Shown in pieces: positions 27,072 through 37,479 of a stretch of DNA of 64,000 nucleotides (within the stretch, counting starts at the first letter, position 1; each line of letters begins with the position of its first letter). The DNA comes from Crocinitomix sp. GTDB taxonomy: Bacteria > Bacteroidota > Bacteroidia > Flavobacteriales_D > Crocinitomicaceae. The stretch covers positions 1 to 64,000 of the forward strand of contig WTCE01000030.1 in NCBI GenBank assembly GCA_013138735.1, written 5' to 3'. The position numbers and the translations under genes are program-made. The notes under the pieces were generated by a model. That model saw nothing but the letters and a program-made list of their open reading frames with translations, was not told the DNA's origin and did not search any database.

Positions 27072-27698
27072 ATGGAATTAGAATTATTACTTTCCTTTAT
27101 TGGCATTTCGCTCTTGCTTGCGATCATGCCTGGCCCTGATAATATTTTTGTCTTATTGGAGAGTCTGAAGAATGGCAGTAAAACAGGGATTCTCATTTCA
27201 TTAGGATTAGTAATAGGTGTCTTAGGACATACACTTATTGCCGCCACGGGACTATCTATTGTTATTCAAAAATCAGATTTTGTATTTGAGTTGATAAAGT
27301 ACGCCGGAGCTGGATATCTGCTTTATTTGGCCTATCTCGAGTTCAGAGAAAAAGTTGTTGCAATTGACATTAATGAAAGTGAAATTTCAAAGAAAAATCG
27401 TTCGAAATTAATTCGGAAAGGGTTTTTCATGAATATTCTCAACCCCAAAGTATCGCTTTTCTTTATTGCATTTTTTCCACAGTTTGTAAGTCCAACTGGT
27501 TTTCACATCTCTATTCAAATGGTAATATTAGGGGTGATTTTTATGGTTGTTACATTTATCATTTTTAGTGGTTTTGCATTGCTCGCCCATCAGTTAAGTT
27601 CTTATTTGCAATCTATCCGATTTTTGAAAATCATGAAAGTGGTTAAGGTGCTTACTTTTTGTGTATTGGCGATACTATTAGTGCTGAGTACCCGATAG
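27072..27698 (+). CDS. LysE/RhtB-family exporter
   Basis: A 208-residue, six-helix inner-membrane protein with the family signature MPGPDNIFVLLESLKNGSKTG at about residues 19-39 and LIRKGFFMNILNPKVSLFFI around 115-135. Members export amino acids such as lysine, homoserine or threonine; the substrate here cannot be read from the sequence. Length is normal for the family. It is a single gene on the + strand with no regulator beside it. Confidence 0.9.
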   Translation: MELELLLSFIGISLLLAIMPGPDNIFVLLESLKNGSKTGILISLGLVIGVLGHTLIAATGLSIVIQKSDFVFELIKYAGAGYLLYLAYLEFREKVVAIDINESEISKKNRSKLIRKGFFMNILNPKVSLFFIAFFPQFVSPTGFHISIQMVILGVIFMVVTFIIFSGFALLAHQLSSYLQSIRFLKIMKVVKVLTFCVLAILLVLSTR

Positions 27699-27802
27699 AA
27701 TCTCAACCTTAACATTATTTTCATCATATTCCTTAATTAACATCTCAAATAATGCCTTATTTTTATGAGCAAGCGAAGGCGTCAATAAATTAACTAGCTC
27801 AA

Positions 27803-30800
27803 ATGAAGAACAGACTTACAACAGATGAAGTTTTTAATAGTCATGTTCGTATAATGGCTTATTTATCGTCCAAAAATAGCCTATTTTCAGATTCTGACCG
27901 ACTTGACATTTTAAAACTAGCCAATCATAGTGCGTCATATCCTTATGAAGTACAATTCAAAATAGCAGAACTGTTTGTCAAATACAGTACTGAACTTAGC
28001 CCACCGAATTGGCAATATGCCGATATGCCTAAAAAAGTTGAATTGGAATGGTTAAAAGCCTGCTTTCTAAATAATGAGAATTGGAAACTTGATCATGAAA
28101 ATCCATTTCATATTCAAATTCTCATGGATTTATTGTCAGAATCCTACATTATACCACAATTACGGATTAGTCATTTTTTAGAATCTAAATCTTATGTTTT
28201 ACAAAAACAGGGGCTTCTTTTCTTAAAAAAAGGCTTAAAAAACGGTCATTATAATTCTAATTGGGCTAAAAAATGTGTTCAAAATCTAATGAGATCAGAA
28301 AACGATTCATTGATACTTGGGGCATTAGATATTGTTCAAGACAATCCATTTATATTTGATGATTTCCCAGAGAAGGTATTTTGGATTCTTAGTAAGAAGA
28401 GTGAAACTGTTCAAATTGCTTTGATTCAACGTTTACGTCTCCATGCCAACAACGAACTATTCCAACGGATTTTAGAAGGAGAAAGTTGGTCCTTGGAAGT
28501 AAAAAGAGCAACGATTAAAAACCTTAAATACGCTAGCAATTCTGCTATTATAAAACCCTTAATTACTCTTTTAAATAGCAAGGACGAAAGATTGGGCCCA
28601 GAGATAATAGAGACGCTACTTGCATTGAACAGAGGCGGTTTTAAACTTGACAAAAAACAGCAAAATATTGTACTGGAGGCCTATGCAAAAAACGATTACT
28701 TTTCAAGCTCAAAAATTGCAGAATTAATTACCTTAATCGACGAGAAAAAGCTCTATGAATTTACTCAGGATAAAAATGTTCGTCTTAAAAGGATACTGAA
28801 CTTACTTGTCTCGCTTAATAACAAGAATGCGCACACAGTGCTGTGCAAGCTATACCCCAATCTTAAAAACAACGCAGAAAGGTCAACAGTTTTAGATACC
28901 TTTCTTACTCTATCCACCTTTGAATCAGAGGATATAGTATTGGCGCATTTTGACGAATTGCCAGGACAAAGCATGCGCGTGCTTTACTATCTTGGCAAAG
29001 ACAAAACCGTCCAATTTCTAGTCAAAAAACTCAACCTAGACAATCCTACATTTGAAAAAATTAATGTTTCCGATTGGGAAGAGCAAGCTCTTACTTTTTT
29101 ATTAGAAAATGATCCTAAACCAATTGACCTACTCAATAAAATAGCGCTTTGGAACCCACCTTATTTTAAGTCCATTTCGGCGACCTTGCATCCTCAAATT
29201 GACGGTGCCTTTTTCGACTCTCTTGCTCCAATATTGGCAGCTAGTTCGGCAACATCAGATTTAAATCGCCTGATGAAACAATTAATTACTTTTCAAGACA
29301 AAAGGGGGCTATCAATTCTCAATAAATTAGTATTGCATAGCAATGAAATCGTTCGTGATAAAGCCTTTAAAACAATCAAAGAATTATTAGGGAAATTATA
29401 TGAGAATAAAAGCATTGAGCCGCGAACTCTGCTCATGGAAGATAAGGCTGATGCTGTTTTAAAAGCGCAAACTGTTCTATTGATTGATTTGCTCAAACAA
29501 GAACGAAATAATTTTGAAAACCAAACAATCATTCTTCAATATTTAGCAAAGTCTGCTGATCCGCATCAAGTTCTCCAATCGGTAACTGCCTTCTTAAACC
29601 TATCAAACGTTCATTTAGAAAAAATTGGTCTTGAAATTATAGGCAATACTAAATTGATTGAACTGTCAGCTGTATTGTTGCCCTATTTGAAACTTGACGG
29701 CGATATTTTCAGGATGCGACAAGCGATTATTGCGAGTGAAAAAATTGGCAAATTTGCACTAACACAAAGCATAGTAGAACTTTTACAGCACCGCAATATG
29801 AACATTAAAAAGGCGGCTGTTGCTTACTTAATTGTGCATGGCGATTATTTAGCCGTTTCACCTTTATTTAGCATTCTAAAATACAACGATAATAGCGGAT
29901 TGAGAGCCGCCGTGAAATCTGCCTTAGAAAACATTTTAAGTGATCATTACTTAAGCTATGCCCTTAACACGCTCGAATACGCTAAAACTAAGCGTGAAGC
30001 AGAACTCATACTTAAAGCAATCGAATCAACAAATTATGCGTTGATTAATGAAATTGGACGCGTTCATCCTAACAGAGGATTCAAAATAGAAATGCCTGTT
30101 GACCTTGATCCGGAAAAGAAACCTGGGCTGAAACTTAATTCAACCGCAATAACATCCTGCGAAAATGCCTTGCAAGAATTAATCTTTGACGCTTCTGAAA
30201 AGAACAAAAAAGGGTTGCGTGTTAAGGTATTGTCACTTGATGAAAATGAATTTATTTTGCTCACAGATCAATTAAGATCTAGTAGTGAAAATCATCCAAA
30301 ACTAGCGCCAATATTATTAGATATTTTACGCGAAAATGGCGGTGTAATTGATTCACAAAACCTTTACTTAGCAGCTTCATCTGACAATAACTCGGTTAAA
30401 AACTGGGCTTTTCCTAGTTTTCTTCAAACAGAAAATGATTTTGAAAAGGTTCAACAACTAAAACTGAATGAGAATTTTGCTGCCAAAACAATGCAGTATT
30501 TTATCGCTACAGATTCAAGCAAAACAGTCAATTGGGCATTAGAGATCTATGGAACTAGACTTGTAAGCCAAGTCTTTAACAGCTTTAAAACATGGGAGTT
30601 TGGACAGTTTAATCAACTTAATTCGGAATTTCTGAGTAAGCACGCCGTCCAAGCAACAAAATGGTTAGCTACAAATCCACCGATAAAAACAATTGCACTT
30701 CCTTACCTTTTTAGTGTTTGTAAAACTGAGGATAAAATTTCCTTCATTGATCAACTTTCTGACGCGGACATTCTTTCCATTCAAGCAAGTATTCAATCAT

Positions 30801-32368
30801 TTTACGATAATCTTGAGACGAAAGGACGGCATGACTTTATAGTCACCCTCAGTTCTAAGAGGAACCTATTTCCATTCTTAAATACTACTTTCGTAAATGA
30901 TATTATCGAAGGACATCTGTATATTACTGATGCTTTTCTCACCGAAAATCAAAAGGAGGAGCTACAAACAATTTATTCAAAACTTTTATCAGGATCACGA
31001 AAGGAACTTGTTGAAGATCAACAAAAGCTGCAACGGCTGTTTAACCTCCTCAAAGAATGTGAAACTTTAGTTGGTGAAACTGTCGAAAAATTAATTGAAA
31101 CTGATTTATTTTGGGAGGAGGATTTTAGTTTTGTAATGGAGACAATCAAAATCAAATCAATCGATTATAGGTGGCGTTTATTGTCAAAATACATAAAAAA
31201 TGGCAGTATAGAATTCATCCAATTACTGCATAAGCACACCCCTATTCACAGTGAACTTTTGCCACTCATAAATGACGCTAATCCGGCAGCAAAACTGGGA
31301 ATACTTAACTGGCTGGTTCAAATACCTGAGGAGACATTATATTTTCCACAATTATTTGACACTTTAACCGCAAGTAGACAAAACATTGAGCTAACGCCAA
31401 TTGTGTTGCGTTTGATGTATAAAATGTGCGCTTATAATCAAAAGTTTGTTCCAGGAACCTTTGACTTTATAAAAACCACACTATCTCATTCTGACCTACA
31501 ATTACAAAGCGCTATTTTAAATAGTTTGATAGCGGGTTCTTCAAAGGATATTCTTGCAATTGAAGGTGCAAAGGAATTTTTACTTTCTAAATTCGAACTA
31601 ACAGAATTACATACACTAGCAATTACATGTATCATTCAATCCATTAATTGGTTGAATACATCTGATAAGGCATTTTTATTCCAACATTATAAACGACAAC
31701 AACATTTTGATTCAGAAATTATTTCAATTACAATCACTTCGATTGAGACTTTAACAGCAGAACAACAAATTCCTGTTCTAATAGAACTGAGTGAGATTGG
31801 GCCATTCAATATTGAAGCATCCCGCGCAATTATACATTATTTTGGAGCAGATTATCAAGTATTGGAATTATTAAATGAAGCAGATAAATCCAACATAATT
31901 GAATTCACAAAAACGCAAATACTTAGCCAAAACATAGGAGATGAGCATGAATTAAAAGCCATAATTAAAAGTATGGGCGCTTATGGTGTCCCTGATTATG
32001 ACCAACTTCTTGAAAGGTTATTGAACGAACATAAATCGTCCAAAATTAGGAGTTTGGCATTAAGGGAACTTAAAAAAAATGTTCCCAAATCATCTTATTT
32101 AGAAATATGTAAATCACTTTTAACGCACAAAGATATTGGTCTGCTAAAACAAGCCATTAGCACTCTTGCGCATTCAAAAAAAGCAGAAATTACTTCAGCT
32201 CTTATTCCATTATTATTTCACAAAAACTCGCGCATTTCGAAATTAGCAATTAATGGTTTTAATGTTTTAGGCGAACTGGCTATTCCATACCTCAAGAAGG
32301 AAATTGCAAAAGTACGGCCTGATAAACGTAATAAAATTGAAGCCCTGCTATCGCGTTTGGAACACTGA
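27803..32368 (+). CDS. Very large HEAT-repeat-like protein, 1521 aa
   Basis: No signal peptide or membrane segment is present, so this is a cytosolic protein. Nearly the whole length consists of amphipathic helix pairs of the HEAT/armadillo kind, for instance TIKNLKYASNSAIIKPLITL, AVAYLIVHGDYLAVSPLFSI and ISKLAINGFNVLGELAIPYL near the end. Such superhelices act as scaffolds. No catalytic motif is visible and length is far above the usual HEAT-domain proteins of bacteria. The ATG is preceded by an A/T-rich leader without other starts. It stands alone between the LysE gene and the convergent T9SS gene; the partner is unknown. Confidence 0.8.
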   Translation: MKNRLTTDEVFNSHVRIMAYLSSKNSLFSDSDRLDILKLANHSASYPYEVQFKIAELFVKYSTELSPPNWQYADMPKKVELEWLKACFLNNENWKLDHENPFHIQILMDLLSESYIIPQLRISHFLESKSYVLQKQGLLFLKKGLKNGHYNSNWAKKCVQNLMRSENDSLILGALDIVQDNPFIFDDFPEKVFWILSKKSETVQIALIQRLRLHANNELFQRILEGESWSLEVKRATIKNLKYASNSAIIKPLITLLNSKDERLGPEIIETLLALNRGGFKLDKKQQNIVLEAYAKNDYFSSSKIAELITLIDEKKLYEFTQDKNVRLKRILNLLVSLNNKNAHTVLCKLYPNLKNNAERSTVLDTFLTLSTFESEDIVLAHFDELPGQSMRVLYYLGKDKTVQFLVKKLNLDNPTFEKINVSDWEEQALTFLLENDPKPIDLLNKIALWNPPYFKSISATLHPQIDGAFFDSLAPILAASSATSDLNRLMKQLITFQDKRGLSILNKLVLHSNEIVRDKAFKTIKELLGKLYENKSIEPRTLLMEDKADAVLKAQTVLLIDLLKQERNNFENQTIILQYLAKSADPHQVLQSVTAFLNLSNVHLEKIGLEIIGNTKLIELSAVLLPYLKLDGDIFRMRQAIIASEKIGKFALTQSIVELLQHRNMNIKKAAVAYLIVHGDYLAVSPLFSILKYNDNSGLRAAVKSALENILSDHYLSYALNTLEYAKTKREAELILKAIESTNYALINEIGRVHPNRGFKIEMPVDLDPEKKPGLKLNSTAITSCENALQELIFDASEKNKKGLRVKVLSLDENEFILLTDQLRSSSENHPKLAPILLDILRENGGVIDSQNLYLAASSDNNSVKNWAFPSFLQTENDFEKVQQLKLNENFAAKTMQYFIATDSSKTVNWALEIYGTRLVSQVFNSFKTWEFGQFNQLNSEFLSKHAVQATKWLATNPPIKTIALPYLFSVCKTEDKISFIDQLSDADILSIQASIQSFYDNLETKGRHDFIVTLSSKRNLFPFLNTTFVNDIIEGHLYITDAFLTENQKEELQTIYSKLLSGSRKELVEDQQKLQRLFNLLKECETLVGETVEKLIETDLFWEEDFSFVMETIKIKSIDYRWRLLSKYIKNGSIEFIQLLHKHTPIHSELLPLINDANPAAKLGILNWLVQIPEETLYFPQLFDTLTASRQNIELTPIVLRLMYKMCAYNQKFVPGTFDFIKTTLSHSDLQLQSAILNSLIAGSSKDILAIEGAKEFLLSKFELTELHTLAITCIIQSINWLNTSDKAFLFQHYKRQQHFDSEIISITITSIETLTAEQQIPVLIELSEIGPFNIEASRAIIHYFGADYQVLELLNEADKSNIIEFTKTQILSQNIGDEHELKAIIKSMGAYGVPDYDQLLERLLNEHKSSKIRSLALRELKKNVPKSSYLEICKSLLTHKDIGLLKQAISTLAHSKKAEITSALIPLLFHKNSRISKLAINGFNVLGELAIPYLKKEIAKVRPDKRNKIEALLSRLEH

Positions 32369-32381
32369 TTCATTTTTGTAT

Positions 32382-32413
32382 AAAAAAAGGCAGGCCTCTA
32401 AAAGAAACCTACC
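32382..32413 (-). terminator. Terminator of the T9SS protein gene
   Basis: On the minus strand GGTAGG and CCTGCC form a 6-bp stem (one G-U pair) followed by seven T (the A-run at 32382-32388). It lies 20 nt after the stop of the gene ending at 32434, between two convergent genes, and may act weakly for the HEAT-repeat gene too. Confidence 0.65.
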
Positions 32414-32433
32414 CTTGATATAAAACCAATTAT

Positions 32434-33405
32434 TTACTCAATAATTAACTGTTTGAAAGCTCTATTTTCTTCGTCTTCTTCATTAACCAATACATAATAA
32501 ATTCCTGGTGCTAAATGTTCTAAATTCATTTGAACTTCGCTGAGATTAGCAATAGCCTTCTCAGAATGAAGCATTTCACCCATAACGTTATATACTGTAG
32601 CAGATTGAATTGTTAATCCGTTGGAGGACTGTAAAGTGAACTCACCGCTAGTCGGGTTTGGGAATACCGAGATATTATCTGAGGAAATCGGAGCTTCTTC
32701 AATTACTTCATCTGTAATATCGGTTACTTCTAATGACTTGCCTTCAACATAGTTTACTCTTTTGGTAACTTTACGACTGCAGCATGTGCCCGTTGCTGGA
32801 TTGAAATAGAAGATGGTAATACTAAATGCGTAGCTTCCATCATCAAAATAAACCAAAGTAAATGGAAGTGATTGGTTATAGATTCTTCCGTCACCATAAT
32901 CAACCAAATAACCGAAAACGTTTGCAGAAGGAAGCGAACACCAAAGCTCTACCAAAAATGGTCCTGTTCCTGAAACTTTGAAATCAAAATTGTCTAGTTG
33001 CTCACATAGATCACAAGCTCCAGTTACAACAACATCTCTACAATAGGTTGTTTGGCAGCATTCAACACCATTGGTTGACCACACCGTGGCACAAACAGTA
33101 TATGTTCCAGGCTCGTTAAATATATGCCCCGTGGCGGACGTATTTGTTTGAATGTAGGTGCTGCCATCTCCAAAATCCCATTTCACATTTATGGCGTACA
33201 CTCCAAGCAGGTTATAAATAGCCAAAATATCCTGGTAAAACCAATAGTAACAGTCATATCCGCCAACGGGTAAAGCATAAAATTCCAAATCAACAGTATC
33301 CATACATGGATCTGGAAGTACGGGAACAGGATCTATATCAATTTGACTAAATGAGTTGCTAGATAAGCCTAGCAGTAGTAATGTAAAAAGGTAAATACTT
33401 TTCAT
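32434..33405 (-). CDS. T9SS-exported protein with PKD-like domain
   Basis: An N-terminal signal peptide ends at NSFSQ (about residue 20). A PKD-type domain carries WDFGDGSTYIQT and EPGTYTVCATVW at about 75-115, and a second similar unit follows (LVDYGDGRIYN, YAFSITIFYF). The last 80 residues are a type A sorting domain: VFPNPTSGEFTLQS, VYNVMGEMLHS, LAPGIYYVLV, which directs export across the outer membrane by the type IX system and anchoring at the cell surface. Many Cys residues suggest disulfides. It is a single gene with its own terminator. An adhesive or structural surface role is likely for PKD proteins but not proven here. Confidence 0.9.
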   Translation of the reverse strand: MKSIYLFTLLLLGLSSNSFSQIDIDPVPVLPDPCMDTVDLEFYALPVGGYDCYYWFYQDILAIYNLLGVYAINVKWDFGDGSTYIQTNTSATGHIFNEPGTYTVCATVWSTNGVECCQTTYCRDVVVTGACDLCEQLDNFDFKVSGTGPFLVELWCSLPSANVFGYLVDYGDGRIYNQSLPFTLVYFDDGSYAFSITIFYFNPATGTCCSRKVTKRVNYVEGKSLEVTDITDEVIEEAPISSDNISVFPNPTSGEFTLQSSNGLTIQSATVYNVMGEMLHSEKAIANLSEVQMNLEHLAPGIYYVLVNEEDEENRAFKQLIIE

Positions 33406-33595
33406 AATATTATTGTTTTAAGATTTACAGTAAAGTTAAGTGGCGCGTAGTGTCATTAAAAACCACAATTCCATCAAAAGTCATTTTGAAAAAAGGAAAA
33501 ACAAACCACTAAATGGTTGACAAACAATTACTTAACCCATAGGTAGATCACTTTAAAGTTGGTCAATTAGAAATTATTTTGACAAGGGTACACCG

Positions 33596-34909
33596 CTAAT
33601 AAGCATTTTTACTTTTGAAAAATAGTAAATCTACCACGGTTTTATAGATGATGACCAAATCTAGAAAAAGCGTCCAACTGCGCAAATAAAGAATGTCTAT
33701 TCGAATGCGGTTCGACATGGAAGCATTTCCATTGGTTTCTCCTCGGTGGCCCGTGATTTGTGACAATCCTGTAATGCCCGGTTTTACTAAAATTCGATCA
33801 TTATAATTGCTGATTGTTGCGTCGTATTTATCGTTCAAATCTTTGATATGCGGCCTTGGACCAACAACGGACATTTGCCCTCTAAAAACATTTACAAACT
33901 GCGGCAGTTCATCAATGCTCAATTTTCGGATAATACGCCCAATTTTTGTGATTCTAGGGTCATTTTCCGTGGCTTGTTTCACCCCAGAATTTTGTCGCAT
34001 TGATCTGAATTTTAAACACATAAAATATTTGCCATTTCTACCCGCTCTAGGTTGGATAAAGAAAACGGGGCCTTTTGATTCTAATTTGATTAAAATACCA
34101 ACGATCAGTGTTACCCAACTTAATACGGTAATGATAACAATGGTAGAAAATAGGAGATCAAAACAACGCTTGATTATCAAGTTTTTTTGGTCTATTAAAG
34201 GATAGTTTTCTAAATCTAGTTCTGAATATTCTAAAGCCATTGATTCGAAACTTTCTTCGCTTTCCTCCTTCGCACTATTATCAGATACTACATGCACGTT
34301 AACACCGTATTGAAATGAAAAGGCCAGTAATTTTGAGATATCTTCTTGCGTTACACAACGCGAAGAGCAGTAGATTTCATTAATACCATTGTTCAGTATC
34401 AATTCTTGAATTGGTTCTTGCGAAAACGCTTCCAATTTCCCCTCTAAAATATGACCATAACTCTTCCTTGATAAGAACCGATTGATCAATTGTTCCATAA
34501 CTGGTGTATCTCCGATAATCAAAAAACGGTTATATCCTCGTCCTCGAATCCGGTAAAACTGCAATAGAAATACGAAGATCAAACGACTCAACATAATAAA
34601 GAGCACGGGCAGAACTTGCCAGAAATTTGGCCAAGATATCTGCGAATTTAAAACTGCATACCCTAAACCATAAAGGATAAAAAATGTAATCAATTGCCGA
34701 ACTGTTAAGCCTAATAACTTATAATGACTAATATATCTTCGACCAACTACGCGCGGATAATTCATCAAATTTGCAATTACCCATAAAGCCAAAATCACCA
34801 AAAGATAACTGGGTGTGAAAAACAAATAATGAATCCCGACCAAAATCAAGGAATCAAAAAGCACACAAGCTAAAAAGTAATGAAAGTATTTGGGAGTTTT
34901 TCTGCTCAT
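33596..34909 (-). CDS. Polyprenyl-phosphate sugar-1-phosphate transferase, WcaJ/WbaP-like
   Basis: This initiates a glycan chain by moving a sugar phosphate from a nucleotide sugar to undecaprenyl phosphate at the inner membrane. I prefer the ATG at 34909 (MSRKTPKYFHYFL) because it begins just before the first membrane helix; a TTG 19 codons upstream is also open. Four N-terminal helices are followed by a nucleotide-binding-like middle domain (FLIIGDTPVMEQL) and a further helix before the catalytic C-terminal domain with KRCFDLLFS, KFRSM, DELPQFVNVFRG, VVGPRP and PGITG. The catalytic Asp-Glu and Arg-Pro motifs are intact. It opens a region with nucleotidyltransferase and radical SAM genes, which suggests exopolysaccharide or lipid-linked glycan synthesis. 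Confidence 0.9.
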   Translation of the reverse strand: MSRKTPKYFHYFLACVLFDSLILVGIHYLFFTPSYLLVILALWVIANLMNYPRVVGRRYISHYKLLGLTVRQLITFFILYGLGYAVLNSQISWPNFWQVLPVLFIMLSRLIFVFLLQFYRIRGRGYNRFLIIGDTPVMEQLINRFLSRKSYGHILEGKLEAFSQEPIQELILNNGINEIYCSSRCVTQEDISKLLAFSFQYGVNVHVVSDNSAKEESEESFESMALEYSELDLENYPLIDQKNLIIKRCFDLLFSTIVIITVLSWVTLIVGILIKLESKGPVFFIQPRAGRNGKYFMCLKFRSMRQNSGVKQATENDPRITKIGRIIRKLSIDELPQFVNVFRGQMSVVGPRPHIKDLNDKYDATISNYNDRILVKPGITGLSQITGHRGETNGNASMSNRIRIDILYLRSWTLFLDLVIIYKTVVDLLFFKSKNAY

Positions 34910-35093
34910 TGAATTGTATATCGTAAAAATAGAAATTTCCACGACAATAAACGCACTATCACTCAATCATGACTACTTCCAAACAAATCAAGTATTAATT
35001 AGAGCCATTTCCAAAGCGCTTGTCTTAATTTATCATTATCTTTTGGCTTTGAATTAAACTTCTGACAGCTATCGGGATTGCCCAACTTATACT

Positions 35094-35993
35094 TTGAAAA
35101 CTGAAATTTTAAAATACCTGTGTTATTTCGACATTTTTAATCATCCTTTACAAAAGAGGGAACTGGTTCGTTTATGCGCAACAACCGAAGCGGATTTAAT
35201 TCAAGTGTTAGAAGAGTTAAAACTAGCAGGTACTTGCTTTGAATTAGATGATTACATCAGTATTCAAGCCGATATTGAAGCCTTGGTTCAAGAGCGTCAA
35301 GTCAAAGAAAAACGGGCCAAAAAATACTTTGACAAACTCCCTTTTTATGCTAAATTGATTCGCGCATTCCCTTTTGTAAAGGGAATTGCTATTTCGGGAT
35401 CAATGTCTAAAAATGTGATGCACGAAGATGGTGACATTGACTATTTTATAATTACAGATAAAGGTCGCTTATGGATTTGCAGAACCTTTTTAGTGGTCTT
35501 CAAAAAAATATTTTTACTCAATTCTAAAAAATACTTTTGTGTAAATTATTTTGTGGATGAAGAGAACCTCTTTATTCCTGATGAAAATATCTTCACCGCC
35601 ATTGAGATTCAATACTTATTGCCAGTTTACAATCAAGAAATCATTTCGCAATTCAGAGCTGAGAATAATTGGACGAGTAAATTTATTAATGAGTTTGAGC
35701 GTTTTATTGATGTAAAAGAGGTGAAAGGTAAAAGTTGGATTGGCCGCTTTATTCAGTTTACTTTTAAGGGAAAAATGGGAGACCGTTTTGATTTGTATTT
35801 AATGAAGTTCACTTATAAGAAATGGGAAAAAAAGTTTAAGCATTTTGATGCCGCCAAGTTTAACTTAACCATGCGATCTAATCGCGGAGTTTCAAAGCAT
35901 CATCCAAGAGATTTTCAAAACAGAGTTTTAAAAGAGTACGCTCAACGAATGGAGCAATTTGAATCCAACGTTGAATCAAATCATGTAAAATGA
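35094..35993 (+). CDS. Nucleotidyltransferase-like protein
   Basis: After an N-terminal helical or winged-helix-like part (YLCYFDIFNHPLQKRELVRL), residues 95-120 show the nucleotidyltransferase core: IAISGSMSKNVMHEDGDIDY, with GS at the start of the loop and the D-x-D metal pair in the DGDID that follows. The remaining 170 residues are not recognised. The frame opens with TTG at 35094; no ATG is available before the conserved N-terminus. Its stop overlaps the start of the radical SAM gene by 4 nt, so the two proteins are made together and probably act on the same substrate. Confidence 0.75.
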   Translation: MKTEILKYLCYFDIFNHPLQKRELVRLCATTEADLIQVLEELKLAGTCFELDDYISIQADIEALVQERQVKEKRAKKYFDKLPFYAKLIRAFPFVKGIAISGSMSKNVMHEDGDIDYFIITDKGRLWICRTFLVVFKKIFLLNSKKYFCVNYFVDEENLFIPDENIFTAIEIQYLLPVYNQEIISQFRAENNWTSKFINEFERFIDVKEVKGKSWIGRFIQFTFKGKMGDRFDLYLMKFTYKKWEKKFKHFDAAKFNLTMRSNRGVSKHHPRDFQNRVLKEYAQRMEQFESNVESNHVK

Positions 35994-37447
35994 AAATTTT
36001 ATTTACACATAGTTACTTTCTTTATTTCGATTCGAAACAATTCGAATTAAGTAAGCCCTATCCCCCACTTGGAACAATTACGGCTGCCGCTTATATGCGC
36101 GAACAGGGCTATGACGTTGGGCTTTTTGACACATATTTTTCACGGGACCCACAAGATGTAAATGCAGAATTGGATAAACATGAACCTGAAGTATTGGTGA
36201 TTTATGATGATGGGTTTAACTATCTGACTAAAATGTGTTTGACTAGGATGCGTGAAGCGGCTTTTGCAATGATTCAATGTGCCAAAGCAAAAGGCATTCA
36301 TGTAATTGTTGCCAGCAGTGATTCTACTGATCATTATGAAGAGTATTTGCGAAAAGGAGCAGACGAAATTATATTAGGAGAAGGTGAATTAACGCTTTTA
36401 GAAGTCCTAAACACTTTAAAAAGCAAAGGCGCCGTGCAAGCGTTAAGCGGAATTGCTTTTAAAAAAGGCGACGAAATTATTAAAAACCCAAAACGCGCCG
36501 TTTTAACTGACTTGGACAGTTTACCCATTCCTGCCTGGGATTTAATTGACATTGAACCTTACCGAGAAGCTTGGAGCAAACACGGTTATTTTTCGATAAA
36601 CTTGGCTACTACGCGCGGTTGTCCTTATAAATGCAATTGGTGCGCTAAACCTATTTACGGCAATCGTTATAATAGTCGATCGCCGCAGCACGTTGTGCGC
36701 GAAATCCAATATATGCAGTCACTTTTTGAGTTTGATCATGTTTGGTTTGGGGACGATATTTTTGGATTAAAACCAAGTTGGGTACAAGAATTTAATCAAG
36801 AATTAAAAAAGCAAGGCGTTAGCATTCATTACAAAATTCAATCGCGGGCCGATTTATTGTTAAAAGATGATACAATTGTCAATTTAGCTGAATCTGGTTG
36901 CGAAGAAATATGGATTGGGGCAGAAAGTGGTTCTCAAAAAATATTGGATGCCATGGACAAAGGAACTTCCTTGGCTCAAATAAAAGAAAGTACGCTTTTA
37001 ATGAAGCAAGGTGGAATAAAACCCTGCTATTTCTTACAATTTGGTTATTTGACTGAAACTTGGGAGGACATTAAAATGACCTTGAATTTATTGTTTGAAC
37101 AAATGCCGCATGACATTGGTGTATCCGTTTCATATCCATTACCTGGCACAAAATTCTTTGACATTGTTAAGTCACAATTAAACGATAAAGCCAATTGGGA
37201 AGATTCGGATGAATTGTTATTAATGTATAAAAGCACGTATTCACCCGAATTTTATAAGCGATTACACCGCTATATCCACAAGCGGTTCCGTCAAAAGCAG
37301 GCGGTTGCTCAGATGAAAAAAGGCAATTTTAAAAATTTCCTGAAATGGGGCTATTTTAAAATGACTTCGAATTTAATCTATATGCAGTTGTTGCAGTTGA
37401 AACGAAATAGCAATGAAACAGCCGCAATTGTTCCACAGGCAGTTTAG
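35990..37447 (+). CDS. B12-binding-domain radical SAM protein
   Basis: Residues 1-150 resemble the cobalamin-binding Rossmann domain (PPLGTITAAAYMREQGYDV, ADEIILGEGELTLLEVL) and residues 195-400 hold the radical SAM barrel with the 4Fe-4S motif GCPYKCNWCAKP (Cys 211, 215, 218). The cobalamin-ligand D-x-H-x-x-G is not visible, so B12 may bind base-off or not at all. Family members methylate unreactive carbons or rearrange lipids, sugars and peptides. It is translationally coupled to the nucleotidyltransferase-like gene and faces a second, related enzyme at 38288-39799. Confidence 0.88.
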   Translation: MKILFTHSYFLYFDSKQFELSKPYPPLGTITAAAYMREQGYDVGLFDTYFSRDPQDVNAELDKHEPEVLVIYDDGFNYLTKMCLTRMREAAFAMIQCAKAKGIHVIVASSDSTDHYEEYLRKGADEIILGEGELTLLEVLNTLKSKGAVQALSGIAFKKGDEIIKNPKRAVLTDLDSLPIPAWDLIDIEPYREAWSKHGYFSINLATTRGCPYKCNWCAKPIYGNRYNSRSPQHVVREIQYMQSLFEFDHVWFGDDIFGLKPSWVQEFNQELKKQGVSIHYKIQSRADLLLKDDTIVNLAESGCEEIWIGAESGSQKILDAMDKGTSLAQIKESTLLMKQGGIKPCYFLQFGYLTETWEDIKMTLNLLFEQMPHDIGVSVSYPLPGTKFFDIVKSQLNDKANWEDSDELLLMYKSTYSPEFYKRLHRYIHKRFRQKQAVAQMKKGNFKNFLKWGYFKMTSNLIYMQLLQLKRNSNETAAIVPQAV

Positions 37448-37479
37448 TGCACTTTACTGAATTAGTCAATAGAACGCAG

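Noticed and set aside
27678-27808. Minus-strand frame of about 40 codons (NLLTPSLAHKNKALFEMLIK)
   Set aside because: It looks protein-like but lacks a start, overlaps the end of the LysE gene and is too short to assign; perhaps a relic.
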